Below are positions 8,486-16,126 of a DNA stretch of 39,561 nucleotides, one piece after another. The position numbers and the translations under genes are program-made. The stretch spans positions 1-39,561 of the forward strand of contig NZ_JBIIAW010000017.1 in assembly GCF_044239695.1 (NCBI RefSeq). Direction: 5' to 3'. Position 1 is the first letter of the stretch; the number at the start of each line of letters is the position of its first letter. This stretch comes from Pseudolysinimonas_A sp044239695. Lineage in GTDB: Bacteria; Actinomycetota; Actinomycetes; Actinomycetales; Microbacteriaceae. A model generated the notes under the pieces. The model had not been told where the DNA came from. It ran no database searches and was given only the letters and a program-made list of their open reading frames with translations.

Positions 8486-9769
8486 GGGAGACCTCCTGTG
8501 GGTCGCGGAGGACGCCGTCGAGAACGGTCGGCACCCCGCGATGGATCGTGGTGACGACGCGGCCGGGAAGCTCGCGCCCCAGGTACGGCGAGTTGACGCT
8601 GCGCCCGTGCAGGTGATCCACCGAGAAGACGCTGCGGGCCGACGGGTCGACGAGGGTGAGATGCGCCGGCGCTCCGACCGCGAACGGGGTGTCGTAGCCG
8701 GCGAGGCGGCCGATCGCGGCAGGCGCCGACGAGAGCACCCGCGCGACGTCGCTCCAGCCGAGCAGGCCGGTGTCGACCATCGCGGACTGCACGACGCTCA
8801 GGGCGCTCTCGAGACCGACCATGCCGAAGGAGGCCTCGGCCCAGGCCGCCTCCTTCGACTCGACCGGATGCGGCGCGTGGTCGGTCGCGACGATGTCGAT
8901 CGTGCCATCGGCCAGCGCCGCGCGCAGGGCGGCGACATCCTCATCGCGGCGCAGCGGCGGGTTCACCTTGAAGCGGGCGTCGTAGCCGGACGCGAGCTGC
9001 TCGGTGAGCAGCAGGTGGTGCGGCGTGACCTCGGCGGTGACCTGGATGCCGCGGGCCTTCGCCCAGCGCACGATCTCGACACTGCCGGCGGTCGACACGT
9101 GGCAGACGTGCAGGCGGGCGCCGACGGCGTCGGCGAGCAGCACGTCGCGCGCAATGATCGACTCCTCGGCGACGGCGGGCCAGCCGGCGAGGCCGAGTTC
9201 GGAGGCGAGCGGCCCCTCGTTCATCTGCGCGCCCTCGGTCAGCCGCGGCTCCTGCGCGTGCTGCGCGACGACGCCGTCGAAGGTCGAGACGTACTCGAGC
9301 GCGCGGCGCATCAGCAGGGCGTCGTGCACGCACTTGCCGTCGTCGCTGAAGACGCGCACGGCGGCGCGCGATCGGGCCATCGCGCCGATCTCGGAGAGAC
9401 GTTCCCCCGCCAGACCGATCGTCACGGCGCCGATCGGACGGACCGTGACGTAGCCGTGCTGTTCGCCGAGCGACCAGACCTGCTCGACGACGCCCGCGGT
9501 GTCCTGCACGGGGCTCGTGTTGGCCATCGCGAACACCGCGGTGAACCCACCGGCCGCGGCGGCGCGGGATCCGGTCAGCACCGTCTCGCTCTGCTCGAAG
9601 CCCGGCTCCCGCAGGTGGGTGTGCAGGTCGACGAGGCCCGGTAGCGCCTGCAGCCCGTCGGCGTCGATGACCGTCGCGCCGGAACCGGCCGACTCGACGA
9701 ACACGCCGTCGGCGATGGCCAGGTCGGCGCGCGTGCCGTCGGGCAGCGTCGCCGACTTGATCAGGATGT

Positions 9770-9773
<4 letters not shown>
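8478..9773 (-). CDS. pyrC: Dihydroorotase (class I)
   Basis: Zinc enzyme closing carbamoyl aspartate to dihydroorotate. At 431 residues it has the class I length. The metal-binding motif is GLVDLHTHLREPGFE (46-60; H51 and H53). Further ligands are expected in the AQHAQEP and HVCHVSTAGSVE regions. The catalytic/metal aspartate is D298 in VATDHAPHPVESKEA. The N-terminal small beta domain (NILIKSATLPDGTRADLAI) is usual for amidohydrolases. It starts at ATG 9773, chosen by family length and the 4-nt ATGA overlap with the pyrB stop; an open frame extends further upstream inside pyrB and is not used. Confidence 0.97.
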
Positions 9774-10713
<940 letters not shown>

Positions 10714-10714
<1 letters not shown>

Positions 10715-11265
10715 CACTCCCCGCCCCGCTGCAGCACGTCGTCGATCTCGATCAGGTCGACCCCGTCGGTCTCGACGAGTCGCACGTTGATGCGCTCGGC
10801 GACCGAGGTCGGGAGGTTCTTGCCCACGAAGTCGGCGCGGATCGGCAGCTCGCGGTGGCCGCGGTCGACGAGCACCGCGAGCCGCACCGCGCGGGGACGT
10901 CCGTGCGCGCTCAGCGCGTCGAGGGCGGCGCGGATGGTGCGGCCCGAGTAGAGCACATCGTCGACGAGCACGACGGTCTTGCCGTCGATGCCGCCTTCGG
11001 GGATCCGCGTGGGCTGCGGGCTGCGCGTCGGCTGGGTGCGCAGGTCGTCGCGGTACATCGTGACGTCGAGCGCGCCGACGACGCCGGTGCCGGGCTCGAG
11101 CCGCTCGAGGATGTCGGCGATCCGTTCGGCGAGCAGCACGCCACGCGTCGGGATGCCGAGCAACACCAGATCGGAGGAACCGCGGTTCGACTCGAGGATC
11201 TCGTGCGCGATGCGGGTGAGCGCTCGCGTGATGTCAGCCTGCTGCAGCACGGGGCGTGCAGTCAT
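10714..11265 (-). CDS. pyrR: Pyrimidine operon regulator / uracil phosphoribosyltransferase
   Basis: RNA-binding regulator that senses UMP/UTP and represses the pyr genes; the family also has uracil phosphoribosyltransferase activity. The 183-residue protein has the PRTase fold: VLLGIPTRGVLLAERIA at about 34-50, the PRPP loop VVLVDDVLYSGRTIRAAL near 98-115, and the C-terminal DRGHRELPIRADFVGKNLPTS typical of PyrR. It starts at ATG 11265 with a strong Shine-Dalgarno AAGGAGGT (minus strand, 11277-11270) 5 nt or so upstream. This Shine-Dalgarno is itself paired in the leader hairpin annotated at 11269-11309, consistent with translational control. First gene of the operon that runs at least to metK. 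Confidence 0.96.
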
Positions 11266-11268
11266 CCT

Positions 11269-11309
11269 GACCTCCTTCCCCGTCTCTCTGGACGGACTTA
11301 AAGGTGGTC
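11269..11309 (-). promoter_or_regulatory. PyrR-binding leader hairpin that sequesters the pyrR Shine-Dalgarno
   Basis: Read on the minus strand, GACCACCTT (11309-11301) can pair with AAGGAGGTC (11277-11269) in 8 of 9 positions, with one A-A mismatch. Inside it, CCGTC (11295-11291) pairs perfectly with GACGG (11284-11280) around the loop CAGAGA. The two stems are separated by a 5-nt/2-nt internal loop. The loop plus flanks read TCCAGAGAGA, close to the PyrR-binding consensus UCCAGAGAGG known from Bacillus. The lower stem contains the Shine-Dalgarno itself, and no T-run follows, so this fits translational repression rather than transcription attenuation. Confidence 0.8.
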
Positions 11310-11321
11310 CTTTTCGAGCCG

Positions 11322-11327
11322 ATCCTA
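11322..11327 (-). promoter_or_regulatory. Candidate pyrR operon -10 element
   Basis: TAGGAT on the minus strand, TANNNT type. A start about 7 nt downstream (near 11315) would give a leader of roughly 50 nt beginning just before the PyrR hairpin. I see no convincing -35 at 16-18 nt. The upstream gene ends at 11350, so little room exists for anything else. Confidence 0.4.
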
Positions 11328-11349
11328 CAGGACAGCGCGCGTGACAGGC

Positions 11350-12204
11350 TCAGCCCCAGCGGCGGTTCAGCCAGCGTTCGAACACTCCGATGAGCGCGTC
11401 GGTGGTCTTGCCGAGCACGGCGAGCAGGATGATCGCGAGGAAGATCCGATCGACGCGTCCGTTCTGGCCCGAGTCGAGCAGCAGGAATCCGAGACCCATC
11501 GACGACGACAGCAGTTCGGCGGCGACCAGGAACAGCCAGGACTGCGCGAGCGCGAGCCGCAGACCGCTGACGAGCGCCGGGATGACGGCCGGCAGTTGCA
11601 CCGTGCCCAGCAGTTGCAGACGCCCGAGCCCGAACGCCCGCCCCATCTCGACGAGCTGGGGATCGACGTGGCGCAGGGCGATCGAGATCGTCGTGAACAC
11701 CGGGAAGGCGGCGCCGATCGCGATCAGGGTGACCTTCGGCACCTCGCCGATGCCCAGGTAGAGCAGCAGCAACGGCACCCAGGCCAGGGACGGCACGGCG
11801 CGCAGCGCGCCGATGATCGGCGAGAACAGGATGCTGGCGTTGCGGGACAGCCCGACGAGGGCGCCGAGCACGAGACCGACTCCCGCACCGATCACGAAGC
11901 CCGTGAGCACCCGCTGGGTCGAGATGGCGACGTCGCGGAAGAGCTGCCCGCGCTGCGCGAGGTCGACCGCGGCCGCGCCCACCATCTCGGGCGAGGGCAG
12001 GCGGTAGACGGGAACGGCACCGCTCGCCGAGACGCCCCACCAGGCGGCGAAGATCGCGACGGGGATGAGCGCCCCGCCGACGATCGTCCACCAGCGCGGC
12101 GCACGGTCCGCACGGCGCGCCGGAGCGGCGGACCCGGTGTCGGGAACCGCCGCTCCGGTCAGGAACTCGTCAGTCGAAGAAGGCAGGGTCCGCATCCTCT
12201 GCAT
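11350..12204 (-). CDS. ABC transporter permease, SsuC/TauC type
   Basis: Inner-membrane component of an importer in the sulfonate/nitrate/taurine/hydroxymethylpyrimidine class. The 284-residue product has a cytoplasmic N-terminus (to about 38), a first membrane segment WWTIVGGALIPVAIFAAWWGV, and further hydrophobic segments such as GFVIGAGVGLVLGALVGL, AWVPLLLLYLGIG and LFLVAAELL. The coupling helix that contacts the ATPase is the region HVDPQLVEMGRAFGLGRLQ. The start is ATG 12204 or the second ATG at 12195; AGAGG lies directly before the second. Either way it overlaps the 3' end of the binding-protein gene. Last gene of the importer operon; the substrate cannot be told from sequence. Confidence 0.88.
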   Translation of the reverse strand: MQRMRTLPSSTDEFLTGAAVPDTGSAAPARRADRAPRWWTIVGGALIPVAIFAAWWGVSASGAVPVYRLPSPEMVGAAAVDLAQRGQLFRDVAISTQRVLTGFVIGAGVGLVLGALVGLSRNASILFSPIIGALRAVPSLAWVPLLLLYLGIGEVPKVTLIAIGAAFPVFTTISIALRHVDPQLVEMGRAFGLGRLQLLGTVQLPAVIPALVSGLRLALAQSWLFLVAAELLSSSMGLGFLLLDSGQNGRVDRIFLAIILLAVLGKTTDALIGVFERWLNRRWG

Positions 12205-13207
12205 AGGTCGGCTCGAGCAGCGACGCGAGGGCGTCGTCGATCTGGTCCTGCGTCGGCACGTCGCCGTTCGCGACGAAGATCGGCCCGATGATCTCGAGCA
12301 CCGCGACCTGAGCGTCGCCGGGGACGCCGCTCACCTCGAGGTTGGTGCGGTCGAGGATGACGGCGCTCGCGATGGCCGGGTCGATCGCGGCGACCTCGGC
12401 GAGGATCGCCGCGGTCTCCTCCGGGTTCTCGATCGCCCAGGCGCGAGCGGCCTCGTAGGCGTTGACGACGAGCTGCGCGAGGTCGGGCGACGTCTGCAGG
12501 AACGACTCGGTCGCGTTCAGGAAGCCGTAGCTGTTGAAGTCGATGTTGTCGTAGATGATCTCGGTCCCGGCGGTCTCGACACTCGTCGAGAGCAGCGGGT
12601 CCAGGCCCGACCAGGCGTCGACGGCACCGGACTCGAGGGCCGCCTTGCCGTCGGCGTGCTGCAGGTTCTCGATCGTGACCTCGTCGAGCCCGATCCCGGC
12701 CTCGTCCAGCGTCTGCAGCAGGAAGAAGTAGGGGTCGGTGCCCTTGGTGACGGCGATGCGCTTGCCGACGAGGTCGTCGACCTCGGTGATGTCCGATCCG
12801 GCGGGAACCGCGATCGCGGCCCAGTTCGGCTGGCTGTAGATGTCGATGACCTTGATGGGCGAACCGTTCGATCGTGCGAGAAGTGCCGCCGATCCCGCCG
12901 TCGAGCCAACGTCGAGCGACCCGGCGCGCAGGAACTCGTTCGCCTTGTTCGACCCGGCCGACTGGATCCAGTTGATCGTGACGTCGCCGCCGGTGGCCTC
13001 CTCGAGCCAGCCCTGGTCCTTGATGATCAGGCTGAGCGGGTTGTAGGTCGCGAAGTCGATGTTGAGCTCCGAGGCGCTCCACCCGCCTTCGCCGAGGGCG
13101 GGACCGGCCGGCTCGGCCGGAGCGTCTTCGCCGGCGACGCACCCGGTGAGGGCGAGCGTCGCGGCGGTCGCGATCGCCGCGAGTGCGACGAGGGGACTCT
13201 TCTTCAT
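12170..13207 (-). CDS. ABC transporter substrate-binding lipoprotein, SsuA/TauA type
   Basis: Surface-anchored lipoprotein that captures the solute. The 345-residue product starts with a lipoprotein signal peptide, MKKSPLVALAAIATAATLALTGC in two parts (1-12, 13-23), lipobox LTGC with Cys23. The mature protein has the two-lobed binding-protein pattern: FATYNPLSLIIKDQGWLEE near 50-70, NKANEFLRAGSLDVGSTAGSA around 88-108 (the loop that grips the anion in SsuA-like proteins), VGKRIAVTKGTDPYFFLLQ, and DAWSGLDPLLS. It starts at ATG 13207, with AAGGA 9 nt upstream. Neighbours are the ATPase upstream and the permease downstream. A long open frame upstream of this ATG overlaps the ATPase and is a shadow. 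Confidence 0.9.
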   Translation of the reverse strand: MKKSPLVALAAIATAATLALTGCVAGEDAPAEPAGPALGEGGWSASELNIDFATYNPLSLIIKDQGWLEEATGGDVTINWIQSAGSNKANEFLRAGSLDVGSTAGSAALLARSNGSPIKVIDIYSQPNWAAIAVPAGSDITEVDDLVGKRIAVTKGTDPYFFLLQTLDEAGIGLDEVTIENLQHADGKAALESGAVDAWSGLDPLLSTSVETAGTEIIYDNIDFNSYGFLNATESFLQTSPDLAQLVVNAYEAARAWAIENPEETAAILAEVAAIDPAIASAVILDRTNLEVSGVPGDAQVAVLEIIGPIFVANGDVPTQDQIDDALASLLEPTYAEDADPAFFD

Positions 13208-13241
13208 GGTGCGATTCCTTTGCTGGGGAAAGTGGACGGAT

Positions 13242-14144
13242 CTAGAAAGCGTGGGGCCGCGTGGGCTCGTCGGTGGCGCCCGTGGGGCGATCGCCGACCT
13301 GCTGCCGCTGCTTGCGCAGCGCGGCGGTGACGTAGTTCGGGGTGTGGTGGCTGTCGACGCCGAGGCGTTCGAGCAGGTCGGCGCGCAGGAGGGCGAGCGC
13401 GGCATCCGCCCGGTCGCGCGGGCGCGGCTGGCCGACCTCGAGGATCGATCGGATGCCGGAGCCGGCTCCCGGCGCCGCCGGGTCCTCGCCGAGCAGGACG
13501 ATGCGGTCGGCGAGGGTGAGCGCCTCGTCGACGTCGTGGGTGACGAGCACGATGGTCGCCGGCTCGGTCGAGTGGATGTCGAGCAGGAGGTCCTGCATCG
13601 TGAGGCGGGTGAGCGCGTCGAGCGCGCCGAACGGCTCATCGAGCAGCAGCACGCCGGGACCGCGGGCGAGAGCCCGGGCGAGCGAGGCGCGCTGCGCCAT
13701 CCCGCCCGACACCTGACGGGGCCGGAGCGTCGCCGCCTGCTCGAGCTGGACGAGCCGCAGCAGTTCGCCGACTCGGGAACGCCCCACGTCGGCGGCGGTG
13801 CCCCGGGGCAGGCCCAGAGCGACGTTGCGCTCGATCGAGCGCCACGGCAGCAGACGAGGCTCCTGGAAGGCGATCGCCGAACGCTGGTCGACATCAGCGA
13901 CCGGCGTCCCGTCGAGGGAGAGCTCGCCGGCATCCGCCGCGTCGAGCCCGCCGATCAGTCGCAGCAACGTCGACTTGCCACACCCGGACGGGCCGAGCAG
14001 CGCGATGATCTCGCCGGGACGGATGTCGAGGTCGATCCCGCGCAGCACCGGCTTCTCGCCGCCCCCCGGAGCCGGGAAGGTGCGGCCGACGCCGCGCAGA
14101 CTCACCCGCAGGGCGGGGGCGGAGACGACGGAGGATGCGGGCAC
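13242..14144 (-). CDS. ABC transporter ATP-binding protein, SsuB/TauB type
   Basis: Cytoplasmic ATPase that powers the importer. The 300-residue protein has Walker A GPSGCGKST at 51-59, Q-loop AFQEPRLLPW, signature VSGGMAQR, Walker B VLLLDEPFGALD and H-loop VTHD. A tail of about 70 residues follows the core. The start is GTG 14144. It has no Shine-Dalgarno, but a -10 element TAACTT ends 7 nt upstream with TTGTGC 17 nt before it, which fits a leaderless mRNA. An ATG at 14180 would lie upstream of that promoter and is less likely. First gene of the three-gene importer operon. Confidence 0.87.
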   Translation of the reverse strand: MPASSVVSAPALRVSLRGVGRTFPAPGGGEKPVLRGIDLDIRPGEIIALLGPSGCGKSTLLRLIGGLDAADAGELSLDGTPVADVDQRSAIAFQEPRLLPWRSIERNVALGLPRGTAADVGRSRVGELLRLVQLEQAATLRPRQVSGGMAQRASLARALARGPGVLLLDEPFGALDALTRLTMQDLLLDIHSTEPATIVLVTHDVDEALTLADRIVLLGEDPAAPGAGSGIRSILEVGQPRPRDRADAALALLRADLLERLGVDSHHTPNYVTAALRKQRQQVGDRPTGATDEPTRPHAF

Positions 14145-14151
14145 CCGACAG

Positions 14152-14180
14152 AAGTTACGGAAGCCCGCGCCGCCGCACAA
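14152..14180 (-). promoter_or_regulatory. Candidate promoter of the importer operon (leaderless)
   Basis: Minus strand TTGTGC (14180-14175), a 17-nt spacer, then TAACTT (14157-14152). The expected start falls at or next to the GTG start codon at 14144. Best-looking promoter in the window by spacing. Confidence 0.5.
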
Positions 14181-14206
14181 AACGACGTGTCACGAAACGC
14201 AATCAA

Positions 14207-14223
14207 GCGTCACGGAGTGACGC
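14207..14223 (-). terminator. Hairpin terminator after nusB
   Basis: GCGTCAC pairs with GTGACGC, a perfect 7-bp stem with a 3-nt loop. It begins 11 nt after the nusB stop, and TTGATTGCGTTT follows on the minus strand, a moderately T-rich tail. It separates aroQ-efp-nusB from the importer operon. Confidence 0.6.
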
Positions 14224-14234
14224 ACGAGAGCCGC

Positions 14235-14654
14235 TCAGGAAGGGAGGCGGTCCCGCGCGATCGCGCCGAGCAGGCCGTTCAAGTAGCCCGACGACTCCTC
14301 GGTGCTGAGGGTCTTCGCGAAGTCGACGGCTTCGGCGATCGCGACCCCGTCGGGCACCTCGTCGTTGTGCAGGATCTCCCACGCCGCCAGCCGCGCGATC
14401 GCCCGATCGAGGGCCGGCATCCGGGCGAGGCTCCAACCGAGCGAGTGCGACTCGATTTCCTCGTCGAGGTCGGCGAGGTTCTTGTCGACCCCCTCGACGA
14501 TCTCCCGGGCGTACGGCCACGACGAACCGCGCTCGGGGCGGGTCTCGGCGCGTTCCGCCTCTTCGCCGAGCAGCGTCGAGATCTCGATGCCGCGCACGTC
14601 GGCGCCGTAGAGGATGTCGAGCGCGCGCTTGCGCGCCTTGGTACGGGAACTCAC
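14235..14654 (-). CDS. nusB: Transcription antitermination factor NusB
   Basis: RNA-binding factor that joins NusE (S10) in processive antitermination of rRNA operons. The 139-residue all-helical protein opens with SSRTKARKRALDILYGAD, the conserved basic first helix, and has GWSLARMPALDRAIARLAAWEILH and the C-terminal GVAIAEAVDFAKTLSTEESSGYLNGLLG (both interrupted here only for length), diagnostic for NusB. It starts at GTG 14654, 16 nt after the efp stop; no good Shine-Dalgarno is visible. The order efp-nusB is conserved in actinobacteria. Confidence 0.95.
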   Translation of the reverse strand: MSSRTKARKRALDILYGADVRGIEISTLLGEEAERAETRPERGSSWPYAREIVEGVDKNLADLDEEIESHSLGWSLARMPALDRAIARLAAWEILHNDEVPDGVAIAEAVDFAKTLSTEESSGYLNGLLGAIARDRLPS

Positions 14655-14670
14655 GAGGTGGTCAACGGCC

Positions 14671-15234
14671 CTAGTCGTTGATGCGGCCGAGGTACGACCC
14701 GTCGCGGGTGTCGACCTTGACGCGGGTGCCCTGCTCGAGGAACAGCGGCACCTGGATCTCGTAGCCCGTCTCGAGCGTTGCCGGCTTCGTGCCCGCGCTC
14801 GAGCGGTCGCCCTGCAGACCCGGCTCGGTGTAGGTGACCTCGAGCACGACCGAGGTCGGCAGCTCGACGTAGAGCGGCTCGCCCTCGTTCGTGGCGATCG
14901 TCACCGTCTGGTTCTCGAGCATGAAGTTGGCGGCGTCGCCGACGATCGGTCCGGGAACGGTGATCTGGTCGTAGTCGCTCGTGTCCATGAAGACGAAGTT
15001 CTCGCCCTCCTTGTACAGGTACTGGAAGTCCCGGCGGTCCACCGTGGCGAAGTCGATCTTCGTGCCGGCGTTGAAGGTGCGGTCGACGACCTTGCCCGAC
15101 ATGATGTTCTTCACCTTCGTGCGCACGAAGGCCCCGCCCTTGCCGGGCTTCACGTGCTGGAACTCGATGACGTTCCACAGCTGCCCGTCGATCGCGAGCA
15201 CGCTGCCGTTCTTGATGTCGTTGGTCGTAGCCAC
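14671..15234 (-). CDS. efp: Elongation factor P
   Basis: Relieves ribosomes stalled at polyproline stretches. 187 residues, the exact family size, in three beta-barrel domains. The loop that reaches the peptidyl-transferase centre is HVKPGKGGAFVRTK, with Lys32 at the position modified in E. coli. DRRDFQYLYKEGENFVFMD and the C-terminal GYEIQVPLFLEQGTRVKVDT with DGSYLGR are typical. It starts at GTG 15234, 11 nt after the aroQ stop. No Shine-Dalgarno is seen; a TANNNT element (TAAGCT) lies 8 nt upstream over the aroQ stop codon, so internal leaderless initiation is possible but unproven. Confidence 0.96.
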   Translation of the reverse strand: MATTNDIKNGSVLAIDGQLWNVIEFQHVKPGKGGAFVRTKVKNIMSGKVVDRTFNAGTKIDFATVDRRDFQYLYKEGENFVFMDTSDYDQITVPGPIVGDAANFMLENQTVTIATNEGEPLYVELPTSVVLEVTYTEPGLQGDRSSAGTKPATLETGYEIQVPLFLEQGTRVKVDTRDGSYLGRIND

Positions 15235-15245
15235 GAGGGACGAGC

Positions 15246-15680
15246 TTAGCCCTGCCCGAGCGCGACGAGCGCAAGCACGTACGAGTCGAACCCGAATCCG
15301 GCGATCGTCCCGGTCGCGACCGACGAGATCACACTCGTGTGCCGGAACTCCTCGCGGGCGTGGGGGTTGGAGATGTGCACCTCGATGAGCGGGATGCCTG
15401 CCTTGGTCACCAGCTTCGCGGCGTCGGAGAGCGCGTAACTGTAGTGCGTGAACGCCGCGGGATTGAGAATCACCGGCGTGCTCGTGTCGACGGCTTCGTA
15501 GAGCCAATGGATGAGCTCGGCCTCGTCGTCGGTCTGCCGCAGATCGATCTCGGTCCCCTCGACCGCCCGCTCGGCGAGGAGCGCACGCAGCGCCGACAGG
15601 TCCTGGGCGCCGTACACATCCGGTTCGCGGCTGCCGAGCCGTCCGAGGTTCGGTCCGTTGAGCACCAGCACGCGAGACAT
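15246..15680 (-). CDS. aroQ: 3-Dehydroquinate dehydratase, type II
   Basis: Third shikimate-pathway step, 3-dehydroquinate to 3-dehydroshikimate. The 144-residue dodecamer-type protein has the N-terminal VLVLNGPNLGRLGSREPDVYG (residues 4-24, with the catalytic Tyr), then LILNPAAFTHYSYALSDA-like PVILNPAAFTHYSYAL, and IEVHISNPHAREEFRH carrying the catalytic His. It starts at ATG 15680. There is no Shine-Dalgarno; TAGGCT lies 6 nt upstream. Other actinobacteria have aroQ directly after aroB. Here the GIY-YIG unit on the opposite strand separates them, so aroQ probably depends on its own promoter. Confidence 0.96.
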   Translation of the reverse strand: MSRVLVLNGPNLGRLGSREPDVYGAQDLSALRALLAERAVEGTEIDLRQTDDEAELIHWLYEAVDTSTPVILNPAAFTHYSYALSDAAKLVTKAGIPLIEVHISNPHAREEFRHTSVISSVATGTIAGFGFDSYVLALVALGQG

Positions 15681-15686
15681 GGGTTC

Positions 15687-15692
15687 AGCCTA
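15687..15692 (-). promoter_or_regulatory. Candidate aroQ -10 element (leaderless)
   Basis: TAGGCT on the minus strand, ending 6 nt before the aroQ ATG. Its -35 region would fall inside the left REP-like unit (15705-15744), so that unit may influence this promoter. Confidence 0.4.
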
Positions 15693-15704
15693 GGGCGAGG
15701 AAAC

Positions 15705-15744
15705 CGATGGCTGAGCAGCGTCCGAAGGACGCGTGTCGAAGCCC
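15705..15744. repeat. Left REP-like inverted unit flanking the GIY-YIG gene
   Basis: 40 nt. The first 15 nt (CGATGGCTGAGCAGC) and last 14 nt (GCGTGTCGAAGCCC) are identical to the reverse complement of the right unit at 16077-16116. The centre forms a hairpin, GCGTCC-GAA-GGACGC. The other copy has the same stem length with different, matching bases. Confidence 0.8.
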
Positions 15745-15792
15745 TGTGGACGAGCCGACGCGCTCGACGGATCTGGGCCCGATACTGCCCTG

Positions 15793-16125
15793 ATGCCGCA
15801 CGCGTACATCCTTCGTTGCTCAGACGGCAGCTACTACACGGGGAGCACGAGGAACCTCGAGCACCGCATCCATCAGCACTCCCTCGGCCTCGTCCCCGGC
15901 TACACGGCCGACCGGCTGCCGATCGTGCTCGTGTTCGCAGAGGAGTGCGACCGCGTCGACGATGCTTGGGTGCGCGAACGGCAGATCCACGGCTGGTCTC
16001 GGCGCAAGAAGGAGGCCCTCATCGCCCAGCGCTACGACGACCTCCCGAATCTGAGCCTGAGCACCGCGCGACGTGCGGGCTTCGACACGCCGCCGGAGGC
16101 GGCTGCTCAGCCATCGGAACTCTGA
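15793..16125 (+). CDS. GIY-YIG nuclease-domain protein bracketed by inverted repeats
   Basis: A small single-domain putative endonuclease of 110 residues, close to the YhbQ-like size. The GIY-YIG motif appears as AYILRCSDGSYYTGSTRNL (YIL at 5-7, YTG at 15-17). Arg25 and His29 in EHRIHQH, and Glu62 in VRERQIHGWSRRKKEAL, match the expected catalytic positions, so the nuclease looks intact. The last 14 or so residues (AGFDTPPEAAAQPS) are encoded by the right repeat unit, so the tail is repeat-derived. Opposite strand to the shikimate genes around it; its stop is 1 nt from the aroB stop. The ATG at 15793 is preferred; an in-frame start at 15733 would read through the left repeat. Biological role unknown; mobility is an inference. 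Confidence 0.88.
   Translation: MPHAYILRCSDGSYYTGSTRNLEHRIHQHSLGLVPGYTADRLPIVLVFAEECDRVDDAWVRERQIHGWSRRKKEALIAQRYDDLPNLSLSTARRAGFDTPPEAAAQPSEL
16077..16116. repeat. Right REP-like inverted unit flanking the GIY-YIG gene
   Basis: Inverted copy of the unit at 15705-15744. On the plus strand it reads GGGCTTCGACAC, the hairpin GCCGCC-GGA-GGCGGC, then TGCTCAGCCATCG. Two stem base pairs differ from the left unit and both changes keep pairing. It overlaps the 3' end of the GIY-YIG gene. Confidence 0.8.
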
Positions 16126-16126
16126 C

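Noticed and set aside
11269..11349. Terminator/antiterminator attenuation of the pyr operon, as in Bacillus.
   Set aside because: No second competing stem and no T-run is present. The hairpin contains the Shine-Dalgarno, which points to translational control.
11341..11355. GTGACAGGCTCAGCC near the permease stop looks like part of a REP-type sequence.
   Set aside because: No hairpin or second arm is present and it lacks the full arms of the 15705/16077 units; probably chance.
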